Positions 45,068-57,441 of a DNA stretch of 64,000 nt are shown one piece after another. Each line of letters starts with the position of its first letter. The stretch's first letter is position 1. The stretch comes from Hemicentrotus pulcherrimus (taxonomy: Eukaryota > Echinodermata > Echinoidea > Camarodonta > Strongylocentrotidae), in contig BEXV01000046.1 of assembly GCA_003118195.1 (NCBI GenBank), forward strand, positions 59,466 to 123,465, read 5' to 3'. The notes under the pieces were generated by a model that searched no databases, had not been told where the DNA came from, and saw nothing but the letters and a program-made list of their open reading frames with translations. Position numbers and translations under genes: made by a program.

Positions 45068-45875
45068 TGCAGAGACCTTTTTGTTTACCAGGCGTTTATT
45101 ATTTGATTTCTTTAAAGTGCCTTGTAATTTAAGTTACCAGTCTGTAAGTATTTTCAATTTCCAAAAATTACAATTAGCTGTCCTTTGTTGTCACTATTTA
45201 ATTCATCTAACATTGGGAAATATCAAGACATTTAAAATCAAGTCAAGTCATTTTGGGCATCTCCACCGTTCAGTCAACAACATACAATTTTTTTTTCTGG
45301 AACTGTTACACATGATTTGAACCTGTCTTGTATGGAGATAATCAACGATGATACAAATCAATTATAAATGCAACAAGATTTTATAAGGTGGATGTACATG
45401 TGTAATGTAGGTCATTGTTACAGTTACTGTCTTTGACCATGGTCGTAGAAGTAGTAGATGTGTTACAAAATATCCCTTATCCCCTAAGTTGAACTAGATA
45501 GGTGAAGATAATATTATTAATGTCATGTGATGGCTTTAAACATTTGTATTGATGGAAAAATATTTCAAGGTGAATATAGGTTAGTGAAACAGGTAATGTA
45601 TTGACATCAACATGGTCTCAAGTTAGTGCCATTTAAAGTATATTCATCATCTGTCCAAATAGTATTTGAAAGCAGTCTATGTCATATTCTACTATTACAA
45701 TAATCATTCGGTCATTTTCAGATAGGCACTCAAATCAGCAAGAATCTTGTGATTTGGTTTTTCCTTAAATGGTTTTGAAGAAGTGAAAGTATATCAGGAA
45801 GTGTTTACCGGTAAGTCCTTTATCTTCCACTTCCAGGGATGTATTCCAGTCTACAAGATATGAGCCTGGATTTAC

Positions 45876-45881
45876 AATAAA
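45876..45881 (+). terminator. Candidate TRIM polyadenylation signal
   Basis: This is a canonical AATAAA about 810 bases after the TRIM stop codon. It would give a moderate 3' UTR. There is no transcript evidence. Confidence 0.4.
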
Positions 45882-48800
45882 TTATAATTTTGCAAGTTGT
45901 TTTTGATTCCTCTGTACAATATTCATTTAGTACATTTTTAAGACTTCAGTGTATGTTGCCTTTTATTTCAAAATACTGAAGGAAGTTGTAATGACTGATA
46001 ATTACTGTCTTTTTATTTGTTGTGGATATTTTCTGCAAATATACATTCAAATATGAAATCATAAGAATGAAGGAAGCGTATCAGAAAAGGAAAGATTATG
46101 AGGAAAGCCTGTACAGAATCTAGTTAAATAGAAATTCTGCATATTTAAAAATGAAAAGACGTTCAAGTATTCATTTTTTTTTCCTTCATGTTATTCTACA
46201 TAATGTTACAATATCTACTCTATTTTTGCCAGGTCCATGTTTTCTTGTTTTTAGTGTGCTCAGGTGAAGTCTAGAAATATTTATTATTTTGTAATTTTTT
46301 ATTGTAAATTATCAATGTTTTCCTTTACTGTATGTCAAGTGTCGGTTGTCCTAAAATCTTGGCCTCTAGATTAGTATAGTTCCCATCCATCGTCTGTAAC
46401 TAAGATAATGCTATTTTTGTATACCTCATGACTTCAACATAATTATGCTTTTGTTTGAAGAACAGTCTAACTTGTTCCACGGTAGTACTACTTCACTATT
46501 TCTATCCAGCTACGAGTAAAGACATAATGATAGGTTGGTTCTTGGCTCATTTGTTATTATATATGTTTCATGTGATGAGAAACTGATTCATTTGAAAGAC
46601 TTGTTTTATGTAGTTATAGTCTATGTTCATTAAGTGTACAACTCGTAATAATGTGGCTTTAAAAGAAAGAACTTTTTTTTCTGCATATTGAAAGTTGTTT
46701 GATGATAAAACCAAACATTTTCTTCTTATAGATTCGCTTTTGTTTTGTGTTCATTTATTAGTTATTGATTTGTACATTGGTTCTGTTGATCATAGTATAT
46801 TCAGCACACACTGAAACTTGAAGGGATAGTTGAGTTCAGTTTTTAGACTAGAAATGCCTTCAAAGTGCATGGTTATTGCTCTTATTTTTATCAATGACAT
46901 TTCTAGTGCCCTTTTAGAACTTAAAATTGCTGTGAAGGTAATTATAGACCCCAAAATGTGTGGAAGTTAGCCTAAACGATCATACCAATTCAGCTCCACT
47001 TTCAAAAAAATATGGTGACCGTTAATTAAATAATATAAAATAACAATACATGGGCCAGCTGGTCGTGCGTAATAAAACAAATACAAGCCAACATCGGCAT
47101 TGGCTGAAATGCGACGTAAAAGGCGCTATTTCGTTTTTTCAAAGTATTGAATATTTGTGGGGGTACACAGGTATTAGAAATCATTATATTTATGGATATT
47201 TCAGCCGTCTCTGAAGCGATTTTGATCAAACAGATGATTTTATCATTTAAATTGTATGTTCTTTCAAATTTGACACTCGGTTTTTCATTATCTCACACAA
47301 AAAATATTTTGTGTAGCGCCCTCTGCAACAAAACTCAACTATCCTTTAACATATAAATGGCATACGGAAGTCATTAAAGCAGGCAATGCAAAAGATAAAA
47401 TTTCGTGATAGAAATGAAAAATGTGGATAGCTTGGGATAAAGTATCACCTACCTTTTATTGTAATGTGCTTTACCTTGTCTGATTCATTTTGCACTCACT
47501 TTTTTTCTCCACCATATCCTTCTCCTCTCTTTTCTCCCCCCTCCTCTCCCCCTCTCTCTTTCTTTCTCTCTGTTGTTTCTTTCATATTTTTCTTCAGTAC
47601 ATGTATGCTACCGGTATTTCAAATTTTCTTCTAATCTTTGTAGTCAACAATTGTCGTAAGTATCCTTTGATTTCGTTTGACTAAATTTCCCAACCTGACC
47701 TTGATCATACCTCTACAAAGCAATGATCACACAACACAAAACAGTCAATTTGAATGCAAAATCTTTGTTCATTTACGAGATGTGTATAAATACATAGAAG
47801 GGGCAAAGATTCTTCCAACGAACTTTTGATGACTACATTCATACATCCACACGTGTGCATACACCCTGTATGTAAGCTTGCATGTAAAACATGTAAAAGA
47901 ATCTTCTCCGTGAGCGTGTTGCTGATAAATAAAAGTTGGCCCTGGCAATCCACATACATTTACATGTATATACATCTATACATACAGGTATACATATCGG
48001 CGCATCTAAACATACTGAACCATTCATGAGGTCTTGGGCTTTGCAGGAGCTATCAAAATCCTTGTGTAGCAAAACAGATTATTTACATACCGGTACTCCA
48101 CTTTCTTGTTTGTTTTGGATAAAAAAGGGACCTTTTTTAATAAACCTACAACAATGCTACAGTTACAGGCCAATCTTTAAAAATGTAAATTTGTTAAAAT
48201 ACAATTCTCAGAATAAAAGTGGAATTGAATACTTGTCACATTGTCACACTTATCTCACATCAGAAAAGTTATAAAACTGCAGATATAAAAATATTGAAAT
48301 CATCTTTTTCCTTGCCTTCTTGTTTTTTTTTTCTTTCTTTTTTTAGTATTTACAGCCCTTTTCTCAAAGATACAGAGAAGATTATCATATCTACAAATTA
48401 TTTAATTTACATTAAAATACTGAAGAAGACAAGAGAATATACCCATTGATAAACTTCCATCACAGAAACGGACATTACATTAAGATCAAGATACATACAT
48501 CCAGTTGATTAATTAAAATGTTTCGGCTACTAGGTGAATAAAATTGATGCCCTAGAAAAGAGAAAAGAAAACGGCCATTCAGGCAGGTCTCTATTTGAAA
48601 ATGTGATTACATTCAAACCTCCAATAATTACATGTACAAGGGTCATATAGTCCTGAATTATTTTAAAGAAATATTTAAATATTTAGCAATTGAAAATCGA
48701 AAATGAAAACGGTAAAATCTAATATGAAACACTACATCAAAATTTATGACGTGAAAAGGAATGCAATTGCACTATTCAGATAAAAAAATATGACAGTGAG

Positions 48801-49615
48801 GATATTCAGAGTAGTATTAGAAAACATAAATAACAGCAAAACAGTATTCATAGTTTTTGCTAATGGAGATTCTTCAAATAGAAAGCATCTCTGATCAATT
48901 TTTAAAATGTTCAAAATCTGAGTATTTCAATAAAAAGCTGATTGGGGGATTTCATATTCATTAAAATGTCATACAAAATGATCATTCCATCCAAGAGCTA
49001 CATGTTTGATTCATGTAAAAATGGGCAAGAAATGGTGGAATGCACACTGTGGACCCACTGCTTTGTAAAAATGCTTATATACAGCATAACTTCATATCAC
49101 GATCAAATACTTTTTGACCCACATTGAACCTTTACAGTCATATTTACATATCTGTACAATATTTACATATTGGTAAAATGGTAATGGTGCTTGAAGAAAC
49201 AAAATGATTAGATATAGATGAGCTAAAGAAAAAAGAAAGATGAGAGAGTGAGATAGTGAGACAGATACAAATGAGAGGTCACAGATGGAGAGAAACAGAT
49301 TCCTGTGATTTTACACATTCCTATTCTACATCACATAAGCACAGCACAGATGATAATGGCCTACTTACTGTTGTAAAGAATATGATTGTGTTATCATGAA
49401 CAGTGCATGATCCATTGAAAAGAACAATAACAAAATGGAAATGGTAATTGCTTTCATTATAAGTTACTCATACTGTTCCCTATAACGATCACTAACATTC
49501 ATTGTACCCAGCAAACTCTGTTGTCAATCTCTTCTTGAAGAAATGTTGAATTGGCATCAGGACTGGTAAATTTCTTTTGAAGTTAGAATGGCATAATTTC
49601 TTTTAAAATACACTT

Positions 49616-49621
49616 TTTATT
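49616..49621 (-). terminator. Candidate TOP2 polyadenylation signal
   Basis: TTTATT on the plus strand, AATAAA on the coding strand, about 550 bases past the TOP2 stop codon. No transcript evidence. Confidence 0.35.
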
Positions 49622-50174
49622 AAACTCTGATATCAATGTCAAGCAAGAACTCAAATTAAACATCTTATTCTTGAACTGATTGTCTCCTTAACCATTAAAA
49701 AGTTTTGGGAAAAAATCTTAGTTAAGTGTCGGTTTAATCACCTACACACTTAAGGAAAGCCTTCAGCAGGAAATGGAAGGTACATTAATAATGATAATTT
49801 AATATTGCTATCCGTTTGGATGAAATAAATGAATACTACCTATCATTAGGTATTATGCATCACTCTCAATGTAAAAACAATCATACATTCCTTGATGGGC
49901 TTTCAATAGATAGGGTTGGGCACCTAGCCCTGGCTCGACTCAACATCAGAATTCTTGTTTCTAATAATTCATTGCACTGAGTTTGAGCTAAAAATTTCAT
50001 AAAATCTACGTATGGAAGATATCATAAGCATAAGAAGAAGGACAAATAAAATATGATTAGGCAGCCTCAGCAACTAGAACGTCTTAAAAATGTAAAAAAA
50101 TCTCACATATATCTTGTGAGCTTCAATCACATAAATCCATATGTGAACTGATGTATTAAGTCAAGGTGGTTGGA

Positions 50175-53100
50175 CTAATCCTCGCTGTCTGAGTCTGAAT
50201 ATGTATACTTCATTGAGGCTTTGGATCGTCCAGTACTTTTTGAAGCATTGACGGTTCCATTTCCTGTCTTTTTCGTGCCAAACTTGACGTCATCGCCTTT
50301 GTCTTCTTCATCAGAGCCATACAGCCAGGAATGGGTCATCTTTAGTGCCTGGTTTTTGGGCTGTAATTAAAAGAGAATCTTGAATAAATGGTTGGTCTAC
50401 AGCCTCTAATGCAAAATTTAAAGGCTAACATACAGACCCCCCAAAAATTATAACCTTGTTGAACCAACGGCCAACTCCATTTACAACAAAGTCAAAGCAT
50501 GAGGTATCGTAGACTGCCGTAAAACTGGTAATGTTAAATGCCTATTGCCTGTTTTACCATTGAAACGGCAGTTCTGTGAAACAAGGAACTTCAGCCACTT
50601 GGTTCAAATTACCTTTGGAAGGCATGAATTATCTTGTAACGACTTCTTTGGGTATTGTTTGAATATGTAGGTCTACCTGGTTGCCAGGTAAAATAAATAT
50701 TAGACCTCCCTGCATGGTCACTGACAGGTTATTATCTCATCAAATCAGCTCACAATTAACATAAGAAGAAGGGGACCCTGGGGGACCAACGGTCACTGAT
50801 TGGGCATTGTTTGCTATATAGAGGGCGCAAGTAGCTATTAGTAGGGCAGTGGGGCTTTAGGAGAACTCACCTCTGCTTTGGGAAGTTTCTTGGGAGGAGC
50901 TTTGGAGATTCCAAATTCATCATCAGAGTCTGAGTCAATATACTTGCTCTTGGGCTTGGCAGGAGCTGTCAAAATTAAGAAGAACATTATTCAATGGTTA
51001 ACGGAACTCTTAAGGAGGCATTATTACTTTTGAAATAAATCAAAAATTAAAAATAATGGAGGATACTAGGCAGAGGGCTTGAACGATAATGGAAAATGTT
51101 CACTATCTGTCCAAAATACACATAAAGTGTATCTTTGATGTCATCAAATTTACTTCTTGCTTTTACGAAATATAGAACAAAAACGGTCCTAAAATATCAT
51201 GTCTTGAATAGAAACAAAAATGAAAGACGAGATAGATCTAATTTAGTCACAAAAAAAAAAAGAATCCCTTCTCCTCTCTTCTGTCAAAACATACACTGCT
51301 AAGACCCATCAATAACATAGTGGTCTCTATGTTCCACTTGAATAGTGCATGAGGGAAAGTAATGAGTGTATGTATAAGTAATGCACAGCTCATAAGATTA
51401 ACTAGAGAAAGGTATGCTCACATTTCTTAGCTGCATGCTTCTTTACACCACCAAAGTCCGAGTCTGAATCAGATTCCTTTTTCCTCTTGGGTGCGTTCAT
51501 CTTCTTCAGGGCGTTACTCATGGATGTCTTCGTTTCTGTTATGTAAGGAAATGGGCGAGTGTGAATATGCCATTCCAAAGCAAATAAAGGAAAGCAGAGC
51601 AAAGCAAACAACTTAAATGCTGGGCAGTGTCTCACAAACCCATCATAAGTCATTTGTTGACATCCCATTTAACAAATGTTATGAAATAAACATGAATTTA
51701 AATGGATGTGAGCAAACTTTTTACATTAATGACAATTTATGAGATGTTGCTTTAATAGATGGCCTAGAAAAAATGTTCTGTAACGTATTAATATTACATG
51801 CATGTAATTATAACATTAAAAAATTGAATCTATTGGCAGTTAATTTTAGAAACTGATTTTTCACTGACTACACTCTGTATAAAAATTTGGACACAATGAT
51901 TTTATTGTTGCCTTTATGAATACAATAGATTATGAGATAAAGTTAAGTTCTGGTTGAGCAATTGCATTGTGAAAGAAACGGTGTGGAATCGATCAGAAAA
52001 GGTTGATCATCGAGCATATAAGTATTGGTGTGTACTGCAAGGTTCTGGAATCATGAAAATAATAAAGAAATATGGCCCAGTCTTGGCAAAGTTACAAGCA
52101 CTGTACACAGAAAGATGTATATGGGGCTACACAAACATGTAGCATACAAATCTGTCATGATTTTTATGTTGTTACATGCCATTTTTAGAATATGAAAGCA
52201 TTTGAAGAGCCATGCTTTTCAGGGAACATTTTTTATCTGATGTTCTTCCACACTTGCATAATAACAATGATAACGCTCACAAATTATTTTTTAGAACTCA
52301 ACCTTCTCTTTAAGTTTACCTTTTCTAGCTGCTTTAGGCTTGGGAGCAGGCTTTGCTTTAGCTTTGGTCTTTGGTACTGGAGAAGCATCTGAATCACTGT
52401 TGATTGAAATCTGATCACTTGACTCGTCTGATGGAAAACATGAAGACAGAAAATAATGATAAAGGAATAGTACAGATGCCATAGATTTAGCTTTAAAATA
52501 ATTAAGAATTATGTCTGATGGGTTAGTTGATTGACCAAATCAGTCATCTAGGATAGGATATCTTTGTGCAACCTTCCACCTACCGGTATACTTTTTCTCT
52601 GTGAGTGGATAACAATCGAATAAGCAGAGAATAGCAACACACAGCCCCTATCTGAAAAAGTTCCCTTCTGTTTTGTTTATTTGTTTAATGTCTTGTGGCT
52701 TCGCTATATTTTTTATAAGTCTACAATTAAAAAGAATGTCATTATCACACATGTTTCCTTGAGACAACTACTGCAACTATCCACAGCATTCAAGACGTGT
52801 CAATTGTTGTAATACATAAGGATCCTATACACTTCATTGAAAAAATGCATAAGAACCTTGTGTATTTCTTGAACAAAACATCAACATCTCCTGGTCAGTT
52901 TCCAAACAAAATGTGAACGTACCTTTTACCGATACATCACTAATATCATCATCACTCTCTACATATTTGGATGACTTGACAGGTTTGTTGGTTTTCTTGG
53001 CATTCGCCGTCTTAGCTGCGGGTTTCTTCGGAGCAGGTTTTTTCTTCGGAGCAGGTTTCTTAGGAGCAGGCGTCTTCTTGGCTTTGGGCGGAGGGGCTCC

Positions 53101-56100
53101 AAAAGAGGCGTCGCTGTCGTTGTCCATGTCATCGTCGGAGAGGTCATTGGTCATCTCTTGGGGTTGGGAAATGGCGAGGTCGTCATCGAGATCATCCTCG
53201 TCATGGTAGGTGACTTCCTCTTTGCGAGCAGCAGGGGTGATGACGAATTCACCGCTCCCGTCGCTCTCTTCGTCATCGCTGTAGGTGTACTTCATCTTGG
53301 TCGAGGCTAGGTTGGAATAAGCAAGACAAGGAACCACGCATTATCAAGACTGTTACAAACAAAAATGGGCACAAAATACCTATTCTCAAGTGCTAAATGG
53401 GAACTTGGTACAATGAGAACTAAGTGTGATTGGATTAGCATATGTGTGCCTGTAAAAAGGCAACTAGTTGGATTGCTCCTCAGTGGAGTAGAGAAGAGTT
53501 TGTGCACTGTAAAGTAATTCAGTTAGTTATTGAATCCAGAGACCTGATAGTAACACTGAAAGCATTTGCAGGTATTTTTTGATGTTCCATTCTCTCTTTC
53601 TAATGGATTCCACAAAGCTTGACTGGATCACTTACCGGCAGCCCTTCGTGGGCCTCTGTCCGTCTGTGCTGCCAGTCGAGCAGCCAGGGCAGCATCACCG
53701 CTCGTGACATCATCAAGGTGCTCATCTTCTGATTCTGAATCGGACCAGGGGTTACGTTTGGGTTTCTTGGCCCCCTTCTTACCCTTCTCGCCCCCAGCGG
53801 CCTTGGGCTGTCTGGGTTTCCTGGGTGCCTTTGGTTCTTTAGGGGCCTTGGGTACTTTAGGGGCCTTGGGTTCCTTAGGCACTCTAGGTTTGGGTGCTGT
53901 CAAGGATGGAAAGATAACAGGTTGGTAACAAATTGTGAGGAAACAGTGTGGAATCGATCAGAAAAGGTTGATCATGTAGCATATAAGTATTGGTGTATAC
54001 TGTAAGCTTCTGGAATTATCAAAATGATACAAAATTTGGCCCAGTCCTGGTAAAGTTTATATGGGACTACACAAGTATGTGGCATAACAAATCTGTCCCG
54101 ATTTGTATGATGTTACATGCCATTATTTAGAATATTAAGGCATTTGAAGAGCCATGCTTTTCAGGGAACATTTTGTTATCTGATGTTCTTACACTCTTGC
54201 ATAATACAATGATAACTCTCACAAATTATTGTTCACCTCTTCCCAGAACTCAACCTTCTCTAGTGACGTGATGATAATTATGGAAGAAAACTTTGTCACT
54301 TTATCTGACTGACGGTTTTAAATTTTATTATAAAGTACACTAAATTAAACAATAATGTTACAAATTAATCATCCTAGAACAGACCCTGTTGTCTTCCTAT
54401 TTCAGTAAAGTGTATCCAAGTTTGCCACAAGACCAGGGGGGTGTTTCACAAAGATTCTAAGTCGAACTTAACTCTAAGTTGGACTTAAATATTATGGAGA
54501 GCCATTTGTAGCCTTATAATGAAATATATTCAAGAGCAAAACTTCAAGTATTTTACACTTTTCATAAATTCCACATCAAGAACATGAAATCTCCCATGAT
54601 AATAGAAAATAAGAATGATTTGAATCACCATTTTATGCCTATTAAAATAATTTTTACAAATATTTTCAATGATGCTAATGGCTTTCCATAATTGTTAAGT
54701 CCAACTTAGAGATAAGTTCAACTTAGGATCTTTGTGAAACACCCCCCTGAATATGATTGTAAGCAGTCTGTGAGAGTTCATCAGACAAGAATGGCATGCC
54801 CATTTGATATATATCCTACGTGTGATATCAATACACAGACACTAAACAACAAACACTACTCTAGAAATTTGGTTTGAAAATTTTCAGGGAGATTTTAATA
54901 AATAATTGTCAAGAAATAGAGTCCTCTCTGAATTATAATTTCATTCATCAGCCGCAAAATGGTCTGGTACTCAAATTAGAATAAATCTCTACTTCATTCA
55001 TTAAAAAAAATAAAATCAAAATCATCTTTTTTTAGGTCAAGGTTTTCAATATGACAGGAAGACAAGAGTTTAAGGATAAACTGAAAGATTCTGTACATGA
55101 CTTTGATACAGGCAAGTCAAAGGTATTTGTTATTTTGCTGTCCTATGCTATCACATATTGGAGAGTTCTGAAAACAAATTGACATTAAATGTGCCATTTC
55201 ATCTCATATTTGGTCTTATCTAAGCTCTAGAAGCGCTTCCAACTTTAATAAGAGGATCAGACATGCTTTAATCTGAGATGTGGTCAGTAACATATGGGAA
55301 AGAATAACTTAGACATGCCCATATACTCGATTCTTAAAGATAATTTTCAGAAGTTTTGAGTAACTGCTAGTACTGGCACAAGGAAGACAAATTTACACAC
55401 ACACTTTAACAAATAGAACCATATTCAAGATGTTACAACATAACAAGGCACGGTATCAATGAGTAGCACAAAGTTTGTGATGTAATTGAAATCACTCAAA
55501 CACATCAAATAATTGTTAACATTTTGGTATTCCCAATTCTTTCTTCTGGAGATGCAGCAATGTCAAATAAACTTCCAGGTGAAGGATTTCAGACATTGTA
55601 ATACAACAAGTTTAACCAGAATATTGAATAAATGACTTTGTTAGTGATTTCCTGTATCTGGGGCACACTCTTTCTTATTGTATTGGTTTTTTTTAATGCA
55701 AAATTCAATGACTACAAATCCAAATGTAGTGCACAAGAGCTTATCTGAAATAGAGTAGCAAATAAGAATAATGTACAACTAGAAAGGAAAAATGATCTCA
55801 AACAATACAACACAATCATTTTCTAGAAGCCATTGCCATATAAGTTATTCAAAGACCTTAATGGTAGATGGATTATTTAGATAAAGCCCTGATTACAGTT
55901 TGAAATCTGCATATTAATTTGCAATGTTTCCCAAGGCTAGAAGATTGGTGGAAGACGGGTTTGGTGCAATGTGATTGCAATGTATGTTCAGATGAAGACA
56001 TAGACCTGGGTAAACTACTAACAAGGTGACTTCCAAGTAACCTGTTCGTTCTCAAACCCAAAGCTCCTACACCTATACAGATGAAATGATGACTTGTAGA

Positions 56101-57441
56101 GGAAATATTGAATGAAAGTCCATTCCTATGAAACACACAGGGGTGTTTACTTTCAGTGAATGTAGGTTGATCAAACATTGTCTGAAACTTCCTGCTTTCT
56201 TGACTATACAATGTATTCAACCAGTCTGCTGTGTTACATGGTTGTATCTTAAATCTACATACGTGTAGATCTGAGCTGGCTACTTGAATCCTGAAATTTG
56301 AGAATTTCTTATGATGCGCTACATTAACAGATTGGATGGAGATTAAGTCCAGACAACTAGGGCCGGATGAAAGTGACAATATCTCTCTACTAAAAATGTG
56401 CATGGCTCTATGTGGCATGTAGCCAGCCAGGCTGTGAGAAAGCATACCAGTCTTTGTTTTAGGCTTGGCTCCAGCTGGTTTGTCTGAGAGTGCGACTGAA
56501 TCCTTATCATCCTCCATCAGTCCCGAGAGTTCAGATCCTTCCTCCATCTTTATGTCCAAGTCTTTGGGTTTCTGGAATCAACGGTAGGAAGGAGATATGA
56601 CAAATAAGGAATTGTAACAAGAAGCTAGAGTCACCTTCTAATTCTTCTTCTACTTTACCTTCTACATTCAAGACTTCTTGGTCCTGAAAGGAGTAATTAT
56701 ATTAGCTCTATATCAAACACTTTCATTCAGAATGTTTAAATGACAGTGCACTATGGGCACAAAAAAAGTCAATAGTAGAAATATTATTACGCCTGTAATT
56801 AAATGTACATTATGTGATTTTACCATAAAGTGATTAATTAAAGAAAAATGACAAACCACTACAAGAAATCCACAAATATTCCATGAGAAGGTACCAAAAT
56901 GTTGATAATGTATTAGAATTATGAATATAAATAGCATTGCGGATGCTCAATTGGATAAATATTCATCATCTATCAAAAAAAAAACTTAAGTATGCTCAAA
57001 TTTGGGAGAAAGAAAACAAATCTTTTGAATAAAAGTATTTGAAGTGAGTTCTATCCTCTTTAGTGTGCATTCTCCCATGATCTTGCAAACCATTATACAA
57101 GATGCCTGAGGCAAAATATAATCCTATTTAGAGGTAAGCGAAAGCAATAAAACGTTATTCCCTCGCCATTGCCTTTTCTCATGAGAAAGATCAGATTCAT
57201 ATACACATGAAGTAGTTTTCAAACCTACCCTTCCTCTCTTGCCATCACCAGTTGCTTTCTTGATGAGATTGTCTATACGTGGGGCTACACGTCGTCCGTA
57301 CGGTGAGGGTTTGGTCTCTTCTCGTGTGAGGAGCTTCTGCTTGCGTGGTTTGGTAATCTTACTTCCTTTACCCTTGGTCATCTTGGATGAGAGACCAGTC
57401 AAGCCCGATGATTCATCTTCCCTCTCTTGAGCTTCCACCCT
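50175..57441 (-). CDS. TOP2: TOP2 C-terminal regulatory tail exons
   Basis: Eight exons encode a disordered tail: LLTREETKPSPYGRRVAPRI matches human PSPRGQRVIPRI; KRNPWSDSESEDEH matches human KRNPWSDSESDRSS; RRAAASTKMKYTYSDDEESD matches human RRAATKTKFTMDLDSDEDF. The tail has Lys/Pro/Ala repeats (PKAPKEPKAPRKPRQPKA; KKPAPKKKPAPKKPAAK) and Ser-Asp acidic clusters typical of CK2 sites. Tails of this kind steer chromatin binding. A possible small extra exon at 56628-56683 would add DQEVLNVEGK-like residues but breaks phase. Confidence 0.9.

Larger units (their letters stand above)
45068..50174. other. Gene-free space between convergent TRIM and TOP2 genes
   Basis: AT-rich DNA with a pyrimidine-rich tract at 47500-47600, TACCGGTA octamers at 45806, 47609 and 48088, and ACATGTATAC-type microsatellites near 47960. 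No domain-bearing frame was found. The 3' ends of the TRIM mRNA (candidate signal 45876) and of TOP2 (candidate signal 49616-49621, minus) fall here. Confidence 0.65.
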
